In this document: piece by piece, positions 36,505-43,342 of the stretch
Layout of the letters: each line of letters begins with the position of its first letter
Numbering within the stretch: position 1 is the stretch's first letter
IMG/VR virus record: IMGVR_UViG_3300037459_000169
Coordinates: 1 to 46,688 of that record
Length of the DNA: 46,688 nt
Reading direction: 5' to 3' (one strand)
From: a virus
Translations under genes and position numbers: made by a program
Notes under the pieces: model-generated
The model's database searches: none
Told to the model about the DNA's origin: nothing
Seen by the model: only the letters and a program-made list of their open reading frames with translations

Positions 36505-36677
36505 ATGACCAAGACTCCATCTACTGGCTACACGGGTTGCGGGAAGGGGTGCGCCGATTCTTTTTGTTTGTTGCGCTTGCGACATGCATCACCACGTTCG
36601 TGTGGGCATTTCTAAACCCCGCAGAGTCAGTACGCGCGGTGCAGAGAGACCTCCCGGTGGGGCGCCATGGTCCATAG
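36501..36677 (+). CDS. Small single-pass membrane protein, holin candidate
   Basis: 58 aa, coupled at its start (ATGA) and overlapping the VRR-NUC gene at its end by 11 bp. One hydrophobic helix at about 20-41 (FFLFVALATCITTFVWAFLN) with basic residues (REGVRR) just before it and a charged tail. Size and place three genes after the amidase make a holin or antiholin plausible; pinholin-like proteins of 60-70 aa exist. One span is fewer than in classic class I/II holins. Confidence 0.45.
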   Translation: MNDQDSIYWLHGLREGVRRFFLFVALATCITTFVWAFLNPAESVRAVQRDLPVGRHGP

Positions 36678-37071
36678 GCCACGCCCTCCCCGGGAAGGCG
36701 TCGAAGGTCAAGACCTGGCCCGGTGGCTTCGGCGCCGTGGGGTCAGGTTCTGCCACGTCCCCAACGGGGGCACCCGGGGCAAGCGAGAGGCCGCAAAACT
36801 GGTGGCTGAAGGGGTGGAGGCGGGGGTTCCGGACTATCTGGTGTTTGACAGGCCCACCTTGCACCCCCACCCGTCTCCAGACTGGCCGGAGCGTGGGACC
36901 CCTGTGGGTGTGGCCATCGAGCTCAAACGCGTCTCGGGGGATTCTGGGGCGTCTGCCGAACAGACCGAATGGCTGGAAGCGCTACGTGCGCGGGGGTGGG
37001 TGGCGTTCGTTGCCCACGGCGCAAAGGACGCACAGCGAAGGCTGACAGAAATGGGCATTGGCATGGAATGA
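36667..37071 (+). CDS. VRR-NUC domain nuclease
   Basis: 134 aa. LARWLRRRGVRFCHVPNGG, then GVPDYLVFDRPT and VGVAIELKRVSGDSGASAEQ, ending TEWLEALRARGWVAFVAHGA, the order of stand-alone VRR-NUC proteins (PD...E.K..., then Q..W...L...G). E and K of IELKR and D of VPDYLVF are the catalytic trio. These are PD-(D/E)XK-type nucleases, including Holliday-junction or structure-specific enzymes in phages. Confidence 0.75.
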   Translation: MVHRPRPPREGVEGQDLARWLRRRGVRFCHVPNGGTRGKREAAKLVAEGVEAGVPDYLVFDRPTLHPHPSPDWPERGTPVGVAIELKRVSGDSGASAEQTEWLEALRARGWVAFVAHGAKDAQRRLTEMGIGME

Positions 37072-37077
37072 CTTTCG

Positions 37078-37096
37078 TGGTACGTATGTATTACCA
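37078..37096. promoter_or_regulatory. Palindrome in the 33-bp gap before the methylase genes
   Basis: TGGTA-CGTATGTAT-TACCA, 5-bp arms. This lies in the largest gap of the plus operon after the PrimPol gene and contains TGGTAC, as does 20394-20399, with similar bases following (TGGTAC-R-TA). Could be a regulator site for the methylase cluster. Confidence 0.3.
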
Positions 37097-37104
37097 ACGT
37101 GCCC

Positions 37105-37248
37105 ATGAAGATTCTCCAGCTGCAGAAACTCCACACGGCCGCGCAGAAGCGGGTGCTTGCCGAAAGGCTGCAGGCTCTGCTGGCCCGGACGGAAGACGAA
37201 GTTGACCAGTTCATCATCAAAGCAGCCATCCGGAGTGCATTACGATGA
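37105..37248 (+). CDS. Small 47-aa helical protein before the methylase
   Basis: A short frame coupled to the methylase ATG (ATGA). MKILQLQKLHTAAQKRVLAE, then LQALLARTEDEVDQFIIKAA: one amphipathic helix hairpin. A GTG at 37099 would add two residues. No ribosome site of strength. Possibly a partner or regulator for the methylase. Confidence 0.45.
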   Translation: MKILQLQKLHTAAQKRVLAERLQALLARTEDEVDQFIIKAAIRSALR

Positions 37249-37931
37249 AAATCGGCTCATTGTTCAGCGGCATTGGTGGGCTGGACCTTGGGGTTGAACG
37301 TGCCACGGGCGGCCGTGTGGTGTGGCAGTGCGAGAACAATCCGATGTGCAGGCAGGTGCTGAAGAAGCACTGGCCGGACGTCCCCTGCTACTCGGACATC
37401 GTGGGGCTTGAGCCGCCACCCGTTGACGTTTTGATTGGCGGGTTTCCTTGTCAAGATTTGAGCGACGCTAGCCGCGGCCGGGGCGGTGGCCTCGCCGGAG
37501 AGAAGTCAGGACTGTGGTATGAAATGCTCCGAATCATCAAACTCATCCAGCCCGGTCGGGTCTTTATCGAAAACGTCGCTGGCGCTGCTTGGAAGAAGTG
37601 GGTGCCCAGCGTGCGGGCTGACCTGTGGGATATCGGATACCCCACGATGCCACTTCTCATGTCGGCCGCCGCGGTGGGGGCCCCGTTCACCGGAGATAGA
37701 ATCTTCATTGCCGCGACCCACGGCGAAAGCAAATCAACTCGCACCTTCAATGCGAAAGTGGCCGGGATGTCGCAGGCTCCAAGACCTGTGCGGAAGGATT
37801 GGGGGGAGCCCACATCCACAGCTTTGGGAATGGCTGATGGGGTTCCCCGAAAAATGGACAGACTTAGAGCCGTAGGGAATGCGGTTTGTCCCCAACAGGC
37901 AGAAGCCGCCTACAGGTTGACACATACATGA
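37245..37931 (+). CDS. C5-cytosine DNA methyltransferase, short form
   Basis: 228 aa. Motif I LFSGIGGLDLG, motif IV GGFPCQDLS with catalytic C69, motif VI ENV (109-111), motif VIII GDRIFIAA with R152, and LRAVGNAVCPQQAEAAY (motifs IX/X). The stretch between motif VIII and the C-terminal motif is only about 50 residues, so the target-recognition domain is very small. It would methylate phage DNA against host restriction. No cognate endonuclease is nearby; specificity is unknown. Confidence 0.85.
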   Translation: MKIGSLFSGIGGLDLGVERATGGRVVWQCENNPMCRQVLKKHWPDVPCYSDIVGLEPPPVDVLIGGFPCQDLSDASRGRGGGLAGEKSGLWYEMLRIIKLIQPGRVFIENVAGAAWKKWVPSVRADLWDIGYPTMPLLMSAAAVGAPFTGDRIFIAATHGESKSTRTFNAKVAGMSQAPRPVRKDWGEPTSTALGMADGVPRKMDRLRAVGNAVCPQQAEAAYRLTHT

Positions 37932-37945
37932 AACTCGGAAGACCA
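37928..37945 (+). repeat. Gene-start direct repeat, copy 1 (pair c)
   Basis: ATGAAACTCGGAAGACCA, identical to 38109-38126, the first bases of the RHH-like gene. Here it runs out after six codons (MKLGRP) and is followed at once by the ATG of the 54-aa membrane protein. Confidence 0.75.
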
Positions 37946-38109
37946 TGAAACGAAACTTTGATTACGTGTCCGCAATCCTCGGCACCTGCTCTGGCTGGTG
38001 CTCGTTGGCGATGCTAGACACCACAGCATGGTGGCAATATATTTTTCCACCCGTATTCGCATTCAGTGCCATTGCAGTCCTTACCAAGCGAAAGAACCGA
38101 GAGTGGTGA
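37945..38109 (+). CDS. Small membrane protein (54 aa) between repeat copies
   Basis: Two hydrophobic segments, DYVSAILGTCSGWCSLAMLD and WWQYIFPPVFAFSAIAVL, then a basic end (TKRKNREW), giving a two-span hairpin with both ends inside. Its TGA overlaps the next ATG (TGATG). It lies between two copies of an 18-bp repeat and looks inserted. A second holin candidate or a membrane-level moron; function unknown. Confidence 0.5.
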   Translation: MKRNFDYVSAILGTCSGWCSLAMLDTTAWWQYIFPPVFAFSAIAVLTKRKNREW

Positions 38110-38126
38110 TGAAACTCGGAAGACCA
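38109..38126 (+). repeat. Gene-start direct repeat, copy 2 (pair c)
   Basis: Exact copy of 37928-37945, here at the true start of the 55-aa gene. Confidence 0.75.
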
Positions 38127-38276
38127 CGCAGAAACAAAGTCATTGCTGACAAGATGATGACGGTGCGGACAACCGCCGGAGAGAAGAGAAGCTTCAGGGC
38201 TTCCGCCAAATCTCTGGGGTTGTCCTTGTCCGATTTCATCCGTCACCTTTACGCCGAATGGAAGAAGAGACGATGA
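38109..38276 (+). CDS. Small basic DNA-binding-like (RHH-type) protein
   Basis: 55 aa from ATG 38109. MKLGRPRRNKVIADKMMTVR, then AGEKRSFRASAKSLGLSLSD, FIRHLYAEWKKRR. One strand followed by two helices with LGLSLSDFIRHL is a ribbon-helix-helix pattern, found in small phage and plasmid repressors. It may regulate the operon's 3' part. Coupled by ATGA to the lipoprotein gene. Confidence 0.5.
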   Translation: MKLGRPRRNKVIADKMMTVRTTAGEKRSFRASAKSLGLSLSDFIRHLYAEWKKRR

Positions 38277-39046
38277 ACAGACTCATCCTAGTCGTTCTGT
38301 TTTCCGCCTGCGGGGCAGAGCAGATTCCATATCGCGGAGCCACCAGCGTTGGGGGTGGGGGTGGAACAGGAGGGGTGGTGGACGAGTCGACGGGCGCGGG
38401 GTCAACCGGAGGTGTAGGTGGGTCCAGCGCAGGCGGGGACGAGTCCAGCGGTGGTGTTGAATCCACCAGCGCAACGTCCAGTCCGACATCTACCAGCTCA
38501 ACGTCCACGACCACGTCTACGTCCACGACTGCTGTGGCAGGTTCCACGGGCGGCTCCACTGGAGACAGACCTCCCCCGTGGGATGGCATCGTGTGTTCTG
38601 GAATCTGCAATGTCCCTGCGATGTGTGATGACCTCCCAGAAAAGCAGGAGGCTGCCGACTGCGCGGCAGCATGCGGACCTGCGTGGCAGGATGATTGCCT
38701 CGCGGACGCCTGCGTGATTGCGTGCGGCATCCCGTACGACATCGCGCTCGCCGAGTGCTACACAGCGGGGGATTGCGCCTCCGACTGCGACGTGCGGGTG
38801 TGCTACGCGATGTGTGGTGACGCGGCGGTAGATTGTCTTTTAGACGCTGAGATACTGGGGTGTGCCCCCGAGGCCAACGATTCGTGCATTCAACAGAGAA
38901 GTACATGCATTCAGGAGTGTCAGGATTCAATGCCCACACCGGCTATCCAAGCTCAAATGTACGCCCGTGCCAAAGGGTGGCACTGGCTATTCCTACTTAT
39001 CCCCCCGCTGTGGGTGCTGGCTTGGTGGAGGCTTCGTGGGAAGTAA
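38273..39046 (+). CDS. Cys-rich lipoprotein-like surface protein with Gly/Ser/Thr linker
   Basis: 257 aa. MNRLILVVLFSACGAEQ is a short lipoprotein-like signal with C13 as the candidate lipidated Cys. Residues about 28-97 are almost only Gly, Ser, Thr, Val and Glu (SSPTSTSSTSTTTSTSTTAV), a long flexible linker. Residues 107-220 contain 18 Cys in a C...C spacing of 3-11 residues (CSGICNVPAMC, CAAACGPAWQDDCLADACVI) and no known family. The end (HWLFLLIPPLWVLAWW) is a C-terminal membrane helix before a basic tail. This architecture is typical of myxobacterial secreted proteins. Possible host-envelope or superinfection role. Confidence 0.6.
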   Translation: MNRLILVVLFSACGAEQIPYRGATSVGGGGGTGGVVDESTGAGSTGGVGGSSAGGDESSGGVESTSATSSPTSTSSTSTTTSTSTTAVAGSTGGSTGDRPPPWDGIVCSGICNVPAMCDDLPEKQEAADCAAACGPAWQDDCLADACVIACGIPYDIALAECYTAGDCASDCDVRVCYAMCGDAAVDCLLDAEILGCAPEANDSCIQQRSTCIQECQDSMPTPAIQAQMYARAKGWHWLFLLIPPLWVLAWWRLRGK

Positions 39047-39053
39047 CGTTGTC

Positions 39054-39308
39054 ATGCTAGAATCTGTGCAGCTGCTGAAGGTGGACTCCCGATTTGGGAC
39101 CGGTGAAGATGGTGACCCCGTCCGCATCATCACGGAATACTTCAAGGCAGACGGGACGCTACTGCTGCGGGAAGACCCGCACATTGAGCACGCAGTGACC
39201 GCGGCCGCACAGGCCTGGAAGGAAGTGTGGACCACCGCACCCATGGACATGAAGAAGGCAGAGAAGCTGCAGAAGAACCTGTTCGAAGTTCTGGAGAATC
39301 ACAAATGA
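39054..39308 (+). CDS. Hypothetical 84-aa protein
   Basis: ATG 39054, 8 bp after the lipoprotein stop, with GGAAG 10 nt upstream. A beta part (ESVQLLKVDSRFGTGEDGDP, IITEYFKADGTLLLREDP) precedes a helical part (AVTAAAQAWKEVWTTAP, KAEKLQKNLFEVLENHK). No family recognised. Coupled by ATGA to the last plus-strand gene. Confidence 0.5.
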   Translation: MLESVQLLKVDSRFGTGEDGDPVRIITEYFKADGTLLLREDPHIEHAVTAAAQAWKEVWTTAPMDMKKAEKLQKNLFEVLENHK

Positions 39309-39541
39309 TTCTCAGACGTTTCAATCGCAAAGGACGTCCCAGGGGTGACAAGCACTGGCGTTGTAATGCCTGCGGAGAGGTCATCAAGATTGGAGATTGC
39401 TACGCGGCCATCGGGCAAGTCAGGATGGGAGTGCACATTATCGCTGTGCATGCGAAATGCCCTAAGCAGCTTCAATCTGCTGCATTGACTCGCGCATCAG
39501 CACCGGGTCAATCACGGCCTGGGCCCAACACCGACAGTTGA
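39305..39541 (+). CDS. Zinc-ribbon protein, last gene of the plus block
   Basis: 78 aa from ATG 39305. HWRCNACGEVIKIGDCYAAI and VHAKCPKQ give Cys pairs CNAC and later C/H-C, an HNH-like or LIM-like single zinc site; the start is basic (ILRRFNRKGRPRGDK). Its last 80 bp overlap the 3' end of the MuF-like gene on the opposite strand, so the two transcription blocks converge inside coding sequence without a terminator between them. Confidence 0.5.
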   Translation: MILRRFNRKGRPRGDKHWRCNACGEVIKIGDCYAAIGQVRMGVHIIAVHAKCPKQLQSAALTRASAPGQSRPGPNTDS

Positions 39542-40313
39542 TTGGCTCGCCTGGGAAGGTGCCCCCGCCGGCGCCTTGATTCCAGTTGAACACCTTGCGG
39601 TTCCAATCGGCATGTTGCTCCCGAACCTTGCCGTCCCCCTTCGTGCGCCACACGAACTCTGTGATGCCGACGGACTGCTGACGGCTGCGCGTCATCTCCC
39701 CAATCATCGTCCCCATCTGGTCATTGGCAATCAGCATGGCGTGAGCTTCCACGTTGGTCACTTGCTTGCCCACGCGCGACGGCATGCCGAAGTCTTCCCA
39801 TTCTTGCATGAGCTCCGCAGGGTCTTCAACTTCTGCAATGCGCTGACGCATGCCATCAACGATGCCGCCCTGCAGCTTGTCCATCAGTCGTTCGTTCTCA
39901 CGTTCGAAGATGTCCACGGACAGGGACGGTTCAATGTTGCCGGGCATCAGCAACGGGAGTGCACCAGGGCGCGCACCAACTTCAACGACAGGGTTGTCAG
40001 GACTGATGACCGGGGCGCGTACGGTCCGGGTCACAGCGTCAAGGAACAGGCGTCTATGCGCTCTGTCCGCCCGCTGCCCCGCCCGTCGCGCCGCCCCGGC
40101 CACGTCCGGCATTGTTCCAGCCAAGCCGTTTTCAAACTGGCGCAATGCATTCTCAATCTGGATTGGGTCGCGAGAATCCAGCGCACCGGCCATGGTCTCG
40201 CGAGCCAGAGCCATCGTGTTGGTGTTCAGCTGCTGGAAAGTTCGGCCGAGTGCCGCCGCCTTCTTCTGCGGAAAGGGCTGTGCGAAGCCCAGGCGTCTAC
40301 TCTTGGACGCCAT
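39462..40313 (-). CDS. MuF-like head morphogenesis protein
   Basis: 283 aa from ATG 40313; a longer reading upstream overlaps the portal gene too far. The C-terminus has the Mu gpF signature: VGITEFVWRTKGDGKVREQH, ADWNRKVFNWNQG, then FPGEPINCRCWAQAVID (G-PINCRC). Its N-terminal half is helical. MuF proteins ride in capsids in few copies and help portal/DNA entry. It is the last gene of the late operon and follows the portal gene as in other phages. Overlaps the convergent zinc-ribbon gene by 80 bp. Confidence 0.8.
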   Translation of the reverse strand: MASKSRRLGFAQPFPQKKAAALGRTFQQLNTNTMALARETMAGALDSRDPIQIENALRQFENGLAGTMPDVAGAARRAGQRADRAHRRLFLDAVTRTVRAPVISPDNPVVEVGARPGALPLLMPGNIEPSLSVDIFERENERLMDKLQGGIVDGMRQRIAEVEDPAELMQEWEDFGMPSRVGKQVTNVEAHAMLIANDQMGTMIGEMTRSRQQSVGITEFVWRTKGDGKVREQHADWNRKVFNWNQGAGGGTFPGEPINCRCWAQAVIDPVLMRESMQQIEAA

Positions 40314-41562
40314 CAGGCAAGAACCCCCGCGTGACCAACAGCTGTTCCACCTGGTCTTCACCCAGCACGCCGTTCAGCATGTAGCGTTCATCACCTTGGG
40401 ACCACGCGTTGTAGGTCTCGGCCTGCTCCTTGGCGGATGGCTGCCACAGAGAAGCGTAGTCAATCACCCATTCGCTGATGTTGTCATCGCGGATAGCGAA
40501 GATGACTTCAAGCAGACGGTTCAGCGCGGGAGTCAACACGCGCTTCTGTTGGCTGGCCACCGAATCGTACCAAGACCGAATCTCCGCATCGGCTGTGGAG
40601 CCCAGGCCGCTGGGCTGTTCACCCAGAATGATGGTGCGCGGCATCTCCGTGGCTCGCACCAGCGCGTCCACAAACTTGTCAATCAACTCCGTCAGCCCAG
40701 AGACGGTGCGCGCTACTTCTATGTATTTGTCCTTGGAGTCCAACGCCAACATGTGCAGGTTGTCGGCGTTGTACTTCAGGCTTTCGAGGATGGCCCGTGC
40801 TTCCTGCTGGTCCTTGTCGGTCCCAATCAGCATGTCCCGGAAGCCCTCAATCTGCAGGACCATCAACGAGATATCGTGGATGATGTTGCGGCTGTAGCCC
40901 ATCACCTCACCAATCTGTGACACCTCCGTGAACACACGGTCAAGAACGGATGGCCCCCAGCCGTTGCCCTGAATCATGCGGGTGGGCGGCACCCGGACGC
41001 CGTCGAACCGGATGACGCGGCTGCGGTGAATCTTCCGCATGTTGGTGCCGGTGCCGAGGGGCAACACCACATCGTAGAACTCAGGGTTGCGGAAGGCTCG
41101 AGCACCGAGCCCTGGGTTGAATTTCGTGGGAAGAACGAACTGCGATTCGATGACCTGCAGGGATGACAGTTTGCTGGCCTTCGCCAGGTCCAGCGGTTCA
41201 TCCATCTTGTTGCCGTCGTTGACGTTCATGAACAGCAGGGACCCGCCATAGAGCCTTGCCCATCGCCAGGCGTCACCCACCTTGTTCAGCGCTTCAAGGT
41301 CATCCAGATTTGACAGGACGGCTTCAAAGTCCACCTTGGCATCTACGCTGGTCAGCGTGATGTCTTCACGCGTAGCGTCATCCGGCAACCGGTCGATGAT
41401 GCGGGCCGCGATGGCGTCCTGTTCGTACACATCGGACAGGATAGTCGGGCCAAGCTGGCCACGTACTTGGAAGCCCCCGCCGGATGACTTGTCCCGGTCG
41501 GTGCCCAGGCCGGTGATGACGTTGGAGTATGCGTCTGCGCGTGATGTGGTCATGGTGTTCAC
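40297..41562 (-). CDS. Portal protein (DUF1073 type)
   Basis: 421 aa. The family pattern of DUF1073 portals is seen: RIIDRLPDDATREDITL, RWARLYGGSLLFMNV, IHRSRVIRFDG then WGPSVLDRVFTEVS, LMVLQIEGFRDML, MPRTIILGEQPSGLGSTADA and QQKRVLTPALNRLLEVIFA. Dodecameric portals form the DNA port. Overlaps the terminase gene (GTGA at 41562-41559; ATG 41553 also possible). Order large terminase, portal, MuF is standard. Confidence 0.85.
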   Translation of the reverse strand: MNTMTTSRADAYSNVITGLGTDRDKSSGGGFQVRGQLGPTILSDVYEQDAIAARIIDRLPDDATREDITLTSVDAKVDFEAVLSNLDDLEALNKVGDAWRWARLYGGSLLFMNVNDGNKMDEPLDLAKASKLSSLQVIESQFVLPTKFNPGLGARAFRNPEFYDVVLPLGTGTNMRKIHRSRVIRFDGVRVPPTRMIQGNGWGPSVLDRVFTEVSQIGEVMGYSRNIIHDISLMVLQIEGFRDMLIGTDKDQQEARAILESLKYNADNLHMLALDSKDKYIEVARTVSGLTELIDKFVDALVRATEMPRTIILGEQPSGLGSTADAEIRSWYDSVASQQKRVLTPALNRLLEVIFAIRDDNISEWVIDYASLWQPSAKEQAETYNAWSQGDERYMLNGVLGEDQVEQLLVTRGFLPDGVQE

Positions 41563-42893
41563 AAGTAGGCCCGGATATTTCCGGCCGGTCTATCTTCGCC
41601 AAGGTACAGTTCGTAAAGACCCCACACGAGGGCGTCCAATCTGTCCGGAGATTTGCTTTTGTTTTTCGATGTCCCGAAAGCACGGTGCGGTTCCCAGGTC
41701 ACCATCTGGTCTTCCAGTTCGGTCAGCACGTTCAGGTGATGCACCTTGCCGCGCTCGTACAGAGCCACCGCAGGTTCGGCCCTGATGACTTTGCCCCGAG
41801 ACGCCCGAACCTGCTTCACATGGATGCGGTGGTCAATGCCACGCATGTTGGACTCCACCAAGTCTCCGCCGTTGTTGGTCTCACAAACGATGACGTCAGC
41901 CTGCCAACGGTGGTAGGCCGCGATGGCGGTCTTACCCCACTCATGGGGAGAGCCCTTCAGGCTGCGGTCTTGCAGCACGTAGGCGTCACCGTCGAAGCCC
42001 AGGCCAATGACGATGATGCCGGTCTCATCGGACTTCTCGTGGGCCGTCACGGCTGGGTCAACAGCCACCACCACGCGGGCGAAGGGTCGCGGGATGTCGC
42101 GTACCCTGAAGTTGTCAATCAGTTCCTGATTCCACAGCGCATGTTCCGAACTGGGCAGATACTCCCCAAGCATCTCTTGGCGCCCGATGGTGGTGCCATC
42201 GTACTGCTCGTGAAAACTCGCAATGACGGACTTGCTCAAGTAAGGATTGTCATACGTGGACGCCGTGGTCAGCACGGTGTCGCCACGGGCTTCCAGCTTT
42301 TCAAGGAACGGGTCACGAATGGGGGTCGAAGTCAGCATGGCCCGGGCCCAGCCGATGCGCAGCGCGGGTTCAATCACCTTCCACCAGGTGTCTTCAGGGT
42401 CGGCCCAGTGGGCAGGTTCATCGCCCCAGATGAAGGCCCAGTTCGGACCACGCATCTGTTCCGGTTTGTCCGCGGAGAAGATGCGGCCGCGCACGCCGTT
42501 GGGCCAGGTCAACATCTTGTTGCCAGGCTCCCACAGCGGGACGAAATCCATGGGCGCGTTGGCCAAGATGCCTGACGAACCTTCGACCATGACGAAGCGA
42601 GCTTCGTCAAGTGTGCGGCCAATGATTCCGATTTCGCCGGTCTTGATTTTGCTTCGGTCGCGCGCCACTTCGTTGACTGTGCGAGCGCCGGTATGCGTCT
42701 TCCCAGCACCCCGTCCACAACGCAGCAGCCAACGTCGCCACTTGCCAGGCGGCAACCGTTGATACTTCAAGGACCACAGGTCCCAATCGGACAACAGCGC
42801 GATGGTCTCTTCTGGCGTCAAGGACTTGCACAGGCGGGCAAGCTTGGCTTTCGTCAAAGGCGCAAGGCGCTGGGCTATGACGGGAAGGTCCAT
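41559..42893 (-). CDS. Terminase large subunit
   Basis: 444 aa. ATPase: LLRCGRGAGKTHTGA (Walker A, about 57-70) and WAFIWGDEPAHW (Walker B, D158-E159). Nuclease: RVVVAVDPAVTAHEKSDETG (first Asp at 279), VIVCETNNGGDLV (Glu 338), and SPDRLDALVWGL (Asp 417/420), the three acidic groups of the RNase H-like fold. Motor of DNA packaging; docks on the portal encoded next. Packaging type (cos or headful) cannot be decided from the sequence. Confidence 0.9.
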   Translation of the reverse strand: MDLPVIAQRLAPLTKAKLARLCKSLTPEETIALLSDWDLWSLKYQRLPPGKWRRWLLRCGRGAGKTHTGARTVNEVARDRSKIKTGEIGIIGRTLDEARFVMVEGSSGILANAPMDFVPLWEPGNKMLTWPNGVRGRIFSADKPEQMRGPNWAFIWGDEPAHWADPEDTWWKVIEPALRIGWARAMLTSTPIRDPFLEKLEARGDTVLTTASTYDNPYLSKSVIASFHEQYDGTTIGRQEMLGEYLPSSEHALWNQELIDNFRVRDIPRPFARVVVAVDPAVTAHEKSDETGIIVIGLGFDGDAYVLQDRSLKGSPHEWGKTAIAAYHRWQADVIVCETNNGGDLVESNMRGIDHRIHVKQVRASRGKVIRAEPAVALYERGKVHHLNVLTELEDQMVTWEPHRAFGTSKNKSKSPDRLDALVWGLYELYLGEDRPAGNIRAYL

Positions 42894-43342
42894 CAGTCTT
42901 CATCGTCTTCCACGAAGGTGGCCAGCTTGCCAATCAAGATGTCCAGCGCGTTGCGCTTCACATCTTCCCCGGTCGCATCGTCTGTAGCGTTGGGGTTGTT
43001 GTTGTACAGCTTGTTCCACCGGTACCGCATGAACTTCATCACCAGTTCCGGGGAACCATTTTCCAGCACGTCAACAATCAGTTCATCATGCAGTTCGGCT
43101 TCTACCTTGTTCAGCGCGAGGCACAGCTTTGCACGGCGGTCCATGTCTTCGTCTTTGCGCTCTCCGGCCGCATGCTCTCTCAGCTGCTTGTGGCCTGCGT
43201 CAATCCACCCCGCCCACGTCCCGCGCGGTATGCCGTACCGGTCAAACGCGATGGTCCGAAAGTTGCCATTCCGAATGCTGCCGCAGACCTGAAGAATCAG
43301 TTCTTCGGTCAGGTCTGACATGCTCATTCGGTTTTTGGCCAC
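42893..43342 (-). CDS. Terminase small subunit
   Basis: 149 aa just before the large terminase. An N-terminal HTH (ILQVCGSIRNGNFRTIAFDRYGIPRGTW) fits DNA recognition, then a helical middle (LCLALNKVEAELHDELIVDVL) and an acidic tail (EDDED). GTG 43342 abuts the fibre gene stop; in-frame ATGs at 43327 and 43321 are alternatives. Recognises the packaging site and recruits the large subunit. Confidence 0.75.
   Translation of the reverse strand: MAKNRMSMSDLTEELILQVCGSIRNGNFRTIAFDRYGIPRGTWAGWIDAGHKQLREHAAGERKDEDMDRRAKLCLALNKVEAELHDELIVDVLENGSPELVMKFMRYRWNKLYNNNPNATDDATGEDVKRNALDILIGKLATFVEDDED

Noticed and set aside
37928-37948. Mini-gene MKLGRP after the methylase
   Set aside because: Six codons only; best explained as a leftover copy of the next gene's start.
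39462-39541. Terminator between the converging blocks
   Set aside because: No stem followed by a T-run could be found on either strand between 39300 and 39600.
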